Below, piece by piece: positions 1-12,200 of a stretch of DNA of 64,000 bases. Position 1 is the first letter of the stretch, and each line of letters begins with the position of its first letter. The notes beneath the pieces are model-generated. The model made no database searches. It was not told where the DNA came from and saw nothing but the letters and a program-made list of their open reading frames with translations. A program made the position numbers and the translations under genes. The stretch is from Lamellibrachia luymesi. Lineage: Eukaryota > Annelida > Polychaeta > Sabellida > Siboglinidae. The stretch covers positions 705,458 through 769,457 of the forward strand of contig SDWI01000103.1 in NCBI GenBank assembly GCA_009193005.1, given 5' to 3'.

Positions 1-200
1 ACCGAAGTCCACATTGAGGTGATTCGCCGGGCACGTCTTACGTCGATGGAACTGTGGCGTTGCTAACGACGAGTGAATCTTCAGATTTAGCACAGCTACG
101 GTTGCAACAATGAAAGGCGGCAAGATATGTGCTTATGTAGTGTCGACAATGTCATAAATGTCACCGCCACGGCCAAACGTGCTTCGTCTGGACAATTAGG

Positions 201-3200
201 ATGTCGTCGATTCGTCTTCTTCTCATAGCGGTATTCTGTGTTAACTTGCCCACATGTCACAGCTTGACACTGAATGTCGTTTGGCTTTCACCAAGTGACG
301 TCACATTCGCTGGTCACGTGTCATCCAACATTGGCGCCTTTGAGTTGGCCGTGAGCGCTATCAAACGGAACATTTCCGAAAGAATAGAAGTTAAGTAAGT
401 CGTTGATTTGGATACTTATTACCTATTTTTTTGGCGAGAACTCCTTATTTAAGTACGTGTTTTAGCAACACTTCAAATAGGAACAACATATATTGTATTA
501 GACTAAGATGTCCTGTGATTATTAAAACATTAAGATAAGGATGAAGAATAAAAATATTATATTTTGCTAAGGGACTCACTAAAAGAGTAATCCTTGATTG
601 GAGCAATATTGATCTCAAACATCTGTCAGTAAAATATATACTTGGCAGCTCCTATATCGAAGTTATCGACGTCTTACACGTTTAATTTAACACAATGATT
701 ACATCTCAACCACCACAGTCGACGTTATATTAAAAACATAATCGTTTGACGTCCTTCCAATGGCGTCGGTCGGTCGGAATTTCAGGTGTGGAGGCCCGAG
801 TAAAGTTGGCAACGTGCTGGCGTCCATCATTTCCGATCTCCCAATATTCAGCAGCTTCCGACGCCTCGGCAGTCAAACCGATCTTTGTTTGTGTAAACGC
901 CAAAGGACACTGCCAGACCGTAGTTAGAACTATGCCTATAAAACCATTTCGGGGTTGTTTCCATAAAACTACTGCCTCTACTAAACCAATGCGTGGTTGT
1001 TTCTATAAACCCGTTCTTTGTTGGGTTGTCTGCAAAAATTCACTTTGTGTTTGTCACTTGTTGTGTCTACAAAACCAGTTCTTATGTTTTGATCGTCTCC
1101 TCACAACCAGCATGTGGTTGTAGAGTCGAGTGGGTCGACTCGGGCTGCTCTAGCAAGTCAGCCGTGGCGGCCATGTACCACGTGTTGGTCGAGAATCCAG
1201 TGCCACCGGATGTGATTTTAGGCCCACCTTGTAACGAGGGTACGTCATAACGATAAATAACGGAACATATTTACACGTTCTTCTCCCACTGTAAGCCTAC
1301 ACTTTATGTTTCTTTAAACAAAAATGTTGTTCTTTGTAATTGTACTTCTTCTAAAGAGTTATTCTAACAATAAACTATTTGATATGATTTAGATTTTTTT
1401 ATTATTTCCTATACTAAAGAGTGGACGTATTTAAAGAAAAAAATCTGACCAAGAACTGTAACACAATATTTAATAATTTGCATAAATCATACGTGCATGT
1501 TTAATCATTGCGTTTTGTCATATTAGCCGTTTTGGAACATCATTTATTGCTGTTCACGTGTCTCTTGCCGTTATGCCGTTATGCCCCTGTGTGTGCATGC
1601 GACTGTTCAATGCCTAGCCATGGCAAGAGTAGGGCAACTGGCCGGCTACCGAGAGCTGCCGATATTTGGCTGGTTGTCTGCGAGTCCAGCGTTCAGCGAC
1701 AAAGCGAAGTACAACTCGTTGGTCCGGGTTATTGCCCCGCTCAATGCCGTCGGTGAGTCGTCTCCCAGTGCCACCAGACACAGCACACTATGATGGGTAA
1801 CTTTGACAAGACTATGATAGTGTGTGACATCACGCGATAATACGATAATACGTACACTTACATTGATTCTGACGCAATAGAAACTGGTGGTTTCCGTGAA
1901 TAATATGCTGCGTCATTACATGAAAACATGACAAACTAACGGGTGACTTAGCTTGGCCCCCTTTCCGAGATCATACATATGCCACTGATAGAAACACACC
2001 ATGTGCGACGAAACATTTAGATAATTCCCACTTATTCAAGATTTATTCATTTATATGGTGAGCGTACGTAGACTCAACAAGTATGCCTGTTGTTTATGCC
2101 TAGTCATAATTAATATGCCTGATGGTATTTAATATATTTGTATTCATTTAAAATATGTAGTTTGAGTTTGCAATTAACGTTGTAGGAAAGGGCCTGGTCA
2201 GGTTTCTGGAGCGGATGGAATGGTTTCACATCTTCGTGGTATCGAGTCCCGGCCTGGTTTATTGGCAGCTCGGCCAAAGCGTAGTGGACGCCGCGAAGGA
2301 ATATAAAGGAAGCGGACGCCGGTTCAGCGTGGCTAGATGGGAACAGGAGGTGGACGTGAATGAAACGGGCGACGTATACAAAAATCTCGCGAAAGAGGCC
2401 CGAAGTATGAACACGTCAGTCTATTAGTACTCTAGGCTATCCTTCCGTTAGTAAATATACTGCATTGTTGAGCCGGAATTTTTTGCAAAATTATCAGGAC
2501 ATGCTTTAAAAGGTCTTGAATAGTTGGATCGATAGTGTTTTCTGTTGTTTGGAAGCAGGGGAACAACGTGCAAAACATTAACTGAAGTGAAAATGGAAAC
2601 GCTGGAAACTCATAAATTTCACCCTTGATAAGCCAGTTGTATTATGCATATTAGATTTAAAGTGCATGCACCGATCTTGTTAAAAAAACAGAAACCGTGT
2701 TGTGCTGCCAAAACGAGCCCTGTAATACTGTGTATTACAGAGTTATATAATAAATAAAACAAATGTAGACTGTGTATTACAGAGTTATATAATAAATAAA
2801 ACAAATGATAATAATAAAATAATAATAATAAAAAAAAAATTATATGACAAGTAAAACAACTGAATACAAAAACCATGCCCGTCCTCAGTGAAGGGGGTGG
2901 GTGGGTTCAAACCAACCCCCTTTTTGAGAAAACTTGGTCTAAATGTAACATCTTTAGAAATCATCCCAGAAATAGCCGGCTGATTGTGTACGCTCGAACC
3001 CCTCTTTTCAAAACCACGAGGACGGGCCTGTACACTCTGTCTGTTCTACTGCGAACTGTTTTCGGAGAGTAATTAAAGAGAAGAATGGGTGAACGTGGAC
3101 AATGTAAGGCGTGGACACACCAGGACTGTGTATGGAGGGTAAGAGTGTGGACAGTGTAAGGCGTGGACACACCAGCTCTGTGTATGGAGGGTACGAGTGT

Positions 3201-6200
3201 GGACAATGTAAGGCGTGGACACACCAGGACTGTGTATGGAGGGTACGAGTGTGGACAATGTAAGGCGTTGACACACCAGCTCTGTGTATGGAGGGTACGA
3301 GTGTGGACAATGTAAGGCGTGGACACACCAGGACTGTGTATGGAGGGTACGAGTGTGGACAATATTTGTTTGCGACATGTGATGATGGCTGGGTAGTAAA
3401 AATGTATGTGAAGTGATTTTAGACGCACATTTTAAAAGAGACTAAAATCGGGTGGTGTTTTGAAACACCCTTTAGATATAGTAATTTAGACAATAATGCG
3501 GCATATGTAAGAACAGACGTAGTGAGATAATTGGAGAAGATAATTCCGAGGATTTTTTTTATGTCAACTTTGTGACAAATCTTGCTTAAGTGGCCCGTTT
3601 TGTACGTTGTCCCTACTGCTGGCTTGATCTACTGCTGGCCTGGTCTACTGCTGGCTTGGTCTACTGCTGACTTGGTCTACTGCTGGCCTGGTTGTTTGCT
3701 TTATATTGACTATTCACATTGATTCAATGTGTGTTGACCACACATCGGGTTTCTCTTCAAACAGGACACGACGGATACTAACAATAACGTCCAATCGGGT
3801 CACCTCGACCCATTTTGTTTTGGTTCGCTGGCGCTGCCGAGTTTGGGTCTCCCGACGATTTTAGCGNCCTGGTTGTTTGCTATTTGACCTATGGCTTTAT
3901 ATTGACTATTCACATTGATTCAATGTGTGTTGACCACACATCGGGTTTCTCTTCAAACAGGACACGACGGATACTAACAATAACGTCCAATCGGGTCACC
4001 TCGACCCATTTTGTTTTGGTTCGCTGGCGCTGCCGAGTTTGGGTCTCCCGACGATTTTAGCGCAATATAAGTATTTTATATTATTATTATTATGACTCAT
4101 GGTGTTCCGACTGGAGTGAACTGAGCAGAGCGACTTTTTCCTCGTCCTCCTCACATCCGTCCTCTGACATGTCGTCTGACCCGTCGTCTGACCGGTCCTT
4201 TGACCCGTCCTCTGACCCGTGGTCTGACCCGTCCTCCGGCCCGTCGTCTGACCCGTCCTCCGGCCCGTCGTCTGACCCGTCCTCTGACCGCGCGGAGGTT
4301 TGCCCGTCACTCGGAAATGTCCGTCACTACCACTACCAGACAACCTGTGGCTACGCTATGGATATACCTAGTCCTAGAAAATTATTTCCCAAACACGTTC
4401 CCTCGTGCTGATCCCTAATCACGCACGGATGTAACAAGTCAGCCAATTTCACCTTCTTACCTTCCTCCTCTCCTTAATTATAACTAATCCATAAACACGA
4501 AAATACTGCAGTGAACATCCTTTGTTCTCCAGAACGATGCACCCACGTTCTTTTCACGTAACTAAGTTAGACAATCACGTCACGCAAGTTATGATTATCT
4601 AATTACGTAAAAGTTACATCGTCGCTGCGACGCGTCACATTGGTTTACGGAACTATTCGCTAGGTAGAGACGCGGTGCCACCTGGCGAATGAGTTAATTA
4701 TTAATAACTACAGTGCTTCCGTATTTTTGTACTCAGCGAATAAAAATTAATAATGAAATTGTTGGCTGAACATTATCGACAATGTTCAGATTTGTTTTAC
4801 TCTAGTAGTCCATCTACACTACATGATTTGCAAAGTGAGTTACTGGTAACCATATTAGTATAATGCTTTATGCCAATGCCAATGGACTATGCCTATGCCT
4901 ATGCCATGGCTATGGCTATGGGGATTGTGCCTTTTTTGTGGACATGCGTCATGACTAGAGTAGAGTAGAGTCGAGACAGTCTAGACTACAAATTTCCAGA
5001 CTTGTTCAAGTAGGCAGCGAACGCCGCCTCATGCTCTTTATTACACAGAGGCGGAAATGTCGCGGGCTTTAAGTGTACGCGTGAGCTGTGCAAGCTTATT
5101 AAGTTATCGGCAAGTAACTTTTAGTAATATACCTATAATAATGATTACATACACGAAATACGTGTTTAATGTGTGTGTGTTTATTGCATTTTAATAATGT
5201 TAAAAATATCCCAAATGAGTTTTCAGTGCCTCAGTGGCCTTTTAGACTTGACTTGGAATTCAGCGAGATGAGTTGAGATTGGACTTGAAAGTCATTGTCA
5301 ATGATTTGACTTGACTTGCCAGTTTGTGACTTGCCAACAAGTATGTAAATTTCACATCGCTGTCATCAGTCATCAGTCATCATCAAGATACCGACTCATT
5401 TTCTTAATCTTGATATGTAAGTTAATGCAACCTGATTCCCAACAGGGACAGCACGCAGATGGATGAAGGAGCTACGCATTTAAGGCAGTGCCTTTAGCCT
5501 TCTCCGAAAGGTGGTACTGGAGCTGGCCATAATGTGATAGTTTATTCCACTCTAGGATTGTCCTGAATGTGCACAAGATTTGGAGTTAAGAATTTTTTAG
5601 TGTTTGATTGTGATAAAATCTTAGTACAACCTGTATAGAGCTGTGGCTATTCAATGTTTTTTGTATCAATCCGATTAACATATTTAAAGACCAGTAACCA
5701 ATCGTTTAAACATTTGCTCTTCAGTTGCGATACTTTGCGTGGGAAGAGAAGAACTGCGGCATTGGATGCTGGCTGCCACTCAGCATCGACTTGTTGGCGG
5801 TGACTTTGTCTTCATCTACATTGACAGTGAATTGGCGACAAGTGAATTCTATACACTAGTCAAACAGACCTCTTTCTGGATGAAAGGAGATGGAAATGAT
5901 GTTGATATGAGAAAAGCATATGAAAATCTCTTGATGGTACGGCACTATAACAGGGAACCCTTCATCCATTGAGTGTTTGATCTCTAGGGACACCTTGTCA
6001 CCACCCGTCAAGGTTCTCTTATGGAATAAATAACTTGGAAACAATGTATTTTCATAAAGTGCTGTGGTGGATCCAATGGTGTATTCAGGATGATGTGCAG
6101 GAATAATCACAGGTCAAATCTCTACTACATTTATACCTCCCGTCTCAACCTCCTGTCTCCCACCAGTTTTTGGGGCTAACTTCCCATCTCCCACCTTTTT

Positions 6201-9200
6201 ATGGGGCCAATCTCCCACCTCCAGTAAATTTCAAGAGTCAACCTTCCATATCCCACCAATCCCACATTCCATATAATTTTGAGGCTAATCTCCCATTTCC
6301 TGCCAAAAGGTCTGTTTTCTCAAACTAGTCACAGTTAATTCTGTTACCAGTAAGCATTTCAGATCTGGATTTAGAACTGAAATACATGAGCTAATTGTAA
6401 TCCTACCTGTACTTAACATAAATATCTGAATGGTATTTGCCATCATATAGTTATGGGTGATTTTCTGTGTCGTTGCAGCTTTCTGTGAAGACAGAAACAC
6501 AGGAAGAATTGAAAGAGTTTTACCGTCGAGCAGATGAAGCTGCAGCCCAGAGCGACTGGCAGAGACAGTTTGGTGTTACTGCAACCAAAGTAAGCTTCCT
6601 TTGGGTCATTTAATTACTTGTTTCCAAAGAGGTTAAACACATGTGTCAACAGGTTAAACACATGTGTCAACTGGTTAAGTTCTAACACAATGTATTGTTA
6701 ACCTTGATACTTTTACTTAGGTGATAAATGCCAACTAGCCTGGAAATGGGTTAAGTCAACTCTTTGGTGTATCTTAGACACAACTCATTTTATCTTGACC
6801 AAATTTACAGTGTGTTGTGTGTATATAAAAAGAAGGTCACTTATGACACAATAAGCAATTTGCATGTCCATAACTATGGTAACTATATATTCTTACAAAA
6901 TGGTGATGGGGTGGTTTTTGCAGGAAATCCCATGGAAAATTCAATTCATATTATGTCCAATTTGTTTGGTTATTCTAGCAAACAATATATCACATTGTGT
7001 AATGAGGTAGTTTGACTGAACAAATAATAATATCATGTTTTGATTAAAATTTGATTTTTTCCTTTAGTTTGCATAAATTTTTTTTATGTCAACTAATGGT
7101 AAACATCACATTTTTACCAAACATGTTACTATTTCTTCAGCAAAACAGCATCATTGCACAATTTGATATATTGTTTGTTAGAATAAATATTTAAATTTTC
7201 CATGGGACTTCCCGCAAAACCACCACATTAGCATGTCTAAGATTATCTCATTACCTATGGCCATGCAGATTTCATATTATATCACAAATGACCTTCTTTT
7301 CACATAAATGTATATTTGGTGAGGATAAGATAATAAATAGAAACGGATGAATTAAGTCTACATTATTTTATACAAAAGTTCTGAATTCCTCAAATCTCAT
7401 TAAGAAATCTTATTTAACTGGTGAATGTCAAGCTGTATACTGTAATATACATTTCAGAGTGATGTGACGTCACCGTTTCTCCACGATGCTGTGCTCTTGT
7501 ATGCAAAGTTGGCAATGGAAGTGTTTGCATCGGGCAAAAACTACAACAACGGATCAGTGCTTGTAGAGCATGTCAAAAATAAACATTACGAGAACAAAAG
7601 TAAAACTGTTATTTAAATAGTTAACCATTAATTCAATTCATCATAAAAGTTAAATGCCATCTCTAATGATAATATTTAATGGGTCAGATATTCAGGAATA
7701 TAACTTTTAATTTAAAATGTGCATTAAAAATAATATGAGCTAGATATGAAAATGTACATAGCAATTGATCTATGTAGTAATACACAGACATTAGCTTGTA
7801 ATCAAATATAGAAATAACAAGTCACTGTGATATAGGCTGACTAACTGTGCAGCGTGAACCCACAGTGATATATATATATATGGATGTAAAGTGTAGGAAT
7901 GAGTAGGAATGTCTCCTTTTTATCATGGATAACAAAACGATGTTAGTTTTGGACTTTTACAAGTAAAACCAAGCACCTGCTACTAACCTTTGAAACCAGA
8001 ACCCTGATAACTATTGGATGTGCATAATGAATCAGGGCTTATGAAGAAAAAATTAAACCGAAACAAAAAAGTCATCATTTTGGGGCTATGCACCTAAAAG
8101 AGTTAAAAAAAACTAATAATTTGCAACTACGATGAATACTATCATGCCAATGGTTTTCTCAGAATTTGTTCTAAAAGTTCTGGTAAAATCTCCATTTAAC
8201 TGGGGGCTGACATGTTAACCAGTGCAACCTATAGGCACCCACGCATTTCTCAGAACTTGGTTAACCTAGACTGTGATGTAGTAAAAGCTGCAGATGTATA
8301 AGTAATGAAAACTCTTCATTCAAATGCGTTGCTATGTGAGAAAGGAACTAGTTTTTTTAACAGTGTCCAAATATATTACAAAAGTTGAGTTTGGACCCAA
8401 ATTGAGTTAGGATTGGGTGTTTACAAATAGATTTTTATTTGGTGAGCGAATATTGCTCACCTACCGCACCTGTGACGTAGGGTTATCTAACAGTATGATG
8501 CGGCCCATTAAGATGCTGTGTGTTCAACAAGGTTTATATATATATATATATATATANNNNNNNNNNNNNNNNNNNNNNNNNNNNNNNNNNNNNNNNNNNN
8601 NNNNNNNNNNNNNNNNNNNNNNNNNNNNNNNNNNNNNNNNNNNNNNNNNNNNNNNNNNNNNNNNNNNNNNNATATATATATATATATGTATAAACCTTGT
8701 TGAACACACAGCATCTTAATGGGCCGCATCATACTGTTAGATAACCCTACGTCACAGGTGCAGTAGGTGAGCAATATTCGCTCACCAAATAAAAATCAAG
8801 TTGGCCTGGGCATTAATGCGAAGAAGACCAAATTCATGGCATACAACATAGAAGAAAAGTTAGAGCTGAAACTGTTGATGGCACAAAGCTGAAGGAGGTG
8901 AATGACTTCAAATACGTATGTTCATGGGTAGATTCCACTGAGGAGGACATACGAATCAGAAAAGGTCTTGCGTGGGTTGCCGCAAACAAGATGAAAAAAA
9001 TATGGAAATCAAATATGTCAAGGAACCTCAAGGAACGTCTCTTCATGGCAACTGTGGAATCATTACTCCTGTATGGATCAGAAGCCTAGACATTGACCAA
9101 ATCTCTGGAAAAGCAGTTAAATGGCTGCTACACTTGACTACTGTGAATGGTGTTCAATGTTCACTGGAAAGAGCACGTGACAAATGAAGAGCTGTGTGGA

Positions 9201-12200
9201 ACAATGATGAGTGTAACAGACAAGATTCAGGAGTGCAGGATGTGGTTTGCTGGGTCACAACATAAGGCAAGTGGGGACACCATTGTCAAAACTAATACTC
9301 TGGGAATGGACGCGCTTCAAGGGGACGGCCCGCTTCAAGGGGACGGCCCGCTTCAATGGGACGGCTCGCTATTAGATACGTCGAGGTCCTAAAATTGGAT
9401 GCTGGTGTGACAGACACAGATGACTTAACTGCATGTATGAAGGAGAGCTGAATGGCGAGCCATCAAATCCCGAAGTCTTTTGACCAGATTAACTCTTATA
9501 GGTGCATAAGCCCAAAACCATGACTTGTTTCCCTTTAATATCTTTTCATACTTTTATGATAATCATATTCGAGTGTGTTTAATCAGACGGGGCGACTGGA
9601 CAGATGACCTTGGATGAGAATGGAGACAGGGATCCCTTCTTCTGGGTGTTTGACCTTCACCAAGATGGCTCATTCCAGGTCGTGGCCGAAGTCATACATC
9701 AGTACAACAATGGTCAACAACAGCGGGTAAGAAACGCACCATTGCTTAACCGCACATGAAACGACAACTGCTGAAATCAATCAAACTTAATTAAATTAAA
9801 TTCATAAATATAATTATTTAATATTACATTTATAATTATTTAGTTTTAAGCGGTACTATATTTACCTGTATATTTATATTTTAAACTCATGACCATTAGG
9901 AACATAAAAAATGCATACTTTATCAGGTTTATAGTAAATATTTTTTAATAACTAATATAGGTCTCCCTACTAACTAAGAAAAAATACACAATTTTTGAAA
10001 TACATTATTTAAAAAGTTTTCTCTTAGTCGTAAGAAGATTGATATTAGTTAATGATTTGAGAATTGATTTAACAAGTTTGATTGAGTTCTTGTTTATTAA
10101 TAAATTAATTGTCATCCTGCACTGAAAAACATTCTTGCATCAAAGATAATAATGGTAATAAAGCTACATTTACATCAGAATTGTCTTGTCATGTTTCAGG
10201 TGGTCAAGTTTGTGCAGGACATTATTTGGGGTGATAAGAAAGTAGGGTTCTCCAACAAACCGGCAGATGTCCTGATATGTGGGTTTCAGGGAGAGAAATG
10301 TCCAGGTAGGTGAAATAAGCACATTTTAACATGCTTCAACACAAGAGGTCAGTGACCACAAATTATATTCTTCTGCCATTACCCAAATAAAGACTACGTA
10401 GAAAATTTGGATTGCATAGTATATATGATTTTATGAAAGCTGTTTTGTGCTGATGAATTGAGTTGATTTTTTAAAGTATTAAGGAAAGTAGAACTTTTAT
10501 ATGATGGCAGCACACATACATGCATGCATGCACGGACACATACATGCATGCACGAACACACAGACGTACACACACGCATACACGTGCACGTGTGCTCACA
10601 CACATTGATCAATGTGATCATTTATAGAAAATGTTAGTCTAGTGTATCAGCTAATCTCAGGAAAACCCATATTATTATAATGAGAAAACCTTGAGAAGGG
10701 TTTAATGCAGCGTATGATAAGGCTGGGGAATTTGAAGGTTTGTTTACTGATTGAAGTCGTGTCAATATACCTTAGTTTGTAGATAAGCAAAATGAATTGA
10801 GATGTTCATCTCGAGACATTTTGTTACAGATTACACAGTGTATGTGGTCACACCAACTGTCTCTGCCACAGTACTCATTATCTTGGTTGTTAGTTTGTTT
10901 GTCTACAGGTAAGTTACCTTAAAACACAATCTGCCTACAGCTTATAATGAAGACTAATTGTTGTGTAATACATACATGAAAAAAATTGGTGTCAAGGGAT
11001 GGTTCAGTAACTAATATTACAGTAAAATTACACTATAAAGGGATGTTGTGTGGTCTTATATATTGAAGATGGAGGGAAGTATTCTTCCTAGAATTAAATA
11101 TATTTCTCAGTTATTTAAATTAATTGGTGAATTTAAGATTATTTATTACAATGCAGAAAATACAGATTTGAGCAGAGCCTTCATGACATGGCTTGGCAGA
11201 TCCAATATTCCAACCTAAAGCCTAAAGGTCAAGGTCATAGAGACTACACAAGTTCAGTAAGTGCATTTTTTCAGCTGAGATGCCAGAAATATTTTTATTT
11301 TGCATTTGTTCTTTACTGTGCAGCATAATAATGGGCACAGTTAAACAAATAATTCAATTTCAAAAGTACAGATATTCTGCCTATCCCCCTCAATGAATTG
11401 TGTTTTTATTGTCAGTACCTGGTACTGTGAAAAAGGTAAAGAACTAAGTTAAATCCATTGCAGTAACTTGAAGTCTATTTCTGTTTTATTATTTACACCT
11501 TTCACTAAAAAATTACAATGCAAAAATAACGACATCCATGATCCATAGAACAGGTATGATCTAAATAACGACATCCATGATCCATAGAACAGGTATGATC
11601 TAAATAATAAGGTTCATCTGCTTCTCTGTGCCTTCAGCTAAAGCTGCAGTCTGCCGGCTCGAGTCGGACTTCTGGGAGGATTCGGTCATTGTCTGGAATG
11701 GTGACTCGCCGGAGTGGTCACATGACCAGCTGTACGAGCTCCCTGAGTCGGGGCAGTCTTGATGACCACGGGCAGATCTTTGCGAGCACGGCTGTGTATC
11801 GAGGCATGACGGTCGCGGTGAAGACTCTGAGAAAGGCTTCAGTGAGGATGAGCAAGACGCTACTGCTGGAGATGAAGCTAGTGAGTGGGACGTAGAATCC
11901 CTGCTGCTCAGCCATGGAAAACCTTATATCAGAAAAGGGTGCCCACATGCAAACTTCCACACAAGCATGCTTGCACACGCATGCATACATGCATGCACGC
12001 ACGCATGTCACCCGGGTATTTGAATGGTGGGGTCAAAATATGTAAGTGCTGCAGTGATATCCTACAGAATCATAGTGCTACATATCTAAACATCAGGAAT
12101 TTCTCAAATGAATAAACATTGTATAATATCGTCAAATGTCATTTCATATAACCATGCTTCAGATGACGGTGGATCTGAAGAATCAGAACCTGGCAGTGTT

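Larger units (their letters stand above)
2405..5724 (+). other. Intron 4 of the guanylate cyclase, repeat-rich
   Basis: A 3.3-kb intron without coding exons that I can recognise. It holds a doubled 'ctgtgtattacagagttata' segment (about 2728-2805), the 52-bp minisatellite at 3094-3365, a short 'ctactgctggcttggt' array (about 3608-3690), a single-N direct duplication (3686-4062), a 'tcctctgacccg' array (4142-4300) and simple runs of 'atgccaatgcc' type near 4870-4920. Confidence 0.6.
8053..9538 (+). mobile_element. TTAA-flanked inverted-repeat element with nested insertions
   Basis: The left end reads TTAA-accgaaacaaaaaagtcat, followed by 'ttggggctatgcaccta'. The right end, reverse-complemented, reads TTAA-agggaaacaagtcatggttt, followed by 'gggcttatgcacctata'. 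The terminal inverted repeat is about 40 bp and both ends abut TTAA (8053-8056 and 9535-9538). TTAA duplication is typical of piggyBac-type transposases. Positions 8057-8546 resemble the shorter relative at 23433-24028. The centre has gained a palindrome with an N gap and a piece of reverse transcriptase. It lies in intron 7 of the guanylate cyclase. No transposase is visible, so it is non-autonomous. Confidence 0.7.
201..10305 (+). other. Extracellular ligand-binding half of the guanylate cyclase (exons 1-9)
   Basis: Exons: 201-394, 1124-1239, 1618-1752, 2186-2404, 5725-5936, 6479-6589, 7458-7599, 9587-9726, 10200-10305. Together they encode residues 1-458, a bilobed periplasmic-binding-protein-like fold (ANF_receptor family). 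Recognisable pieces are WVDSGC and ILGPPCNE in exon 2, the FGWLSAS stretch in exon 3, HIFVVSSP in exon 4, and the conserved LDENGDRDP block in exon 8 that precedes the membrane in this family. The exon 4 donor is read as A|gtatga at 2404/2405, because only that choice keeps frame into exon 5 (IAILCVG). The domain ends with the Cys-containing GFQGEKCP next to the membrane exon. Confidence 0.93.

Noticed and set aside
2961..3428. Three overlapping minus-strand frames of 100-155 codons
   Set aside because: They follow the 52-bp minisatellite; composition is repeat-driven and there are no splice or domain signals.
4169..4411. Asp/Ser/Pro-rich 80-codon frame
   Set aside because: Translation of the 'tcctctgacccg' array in an intron; no exon signals in phase with neighbours.
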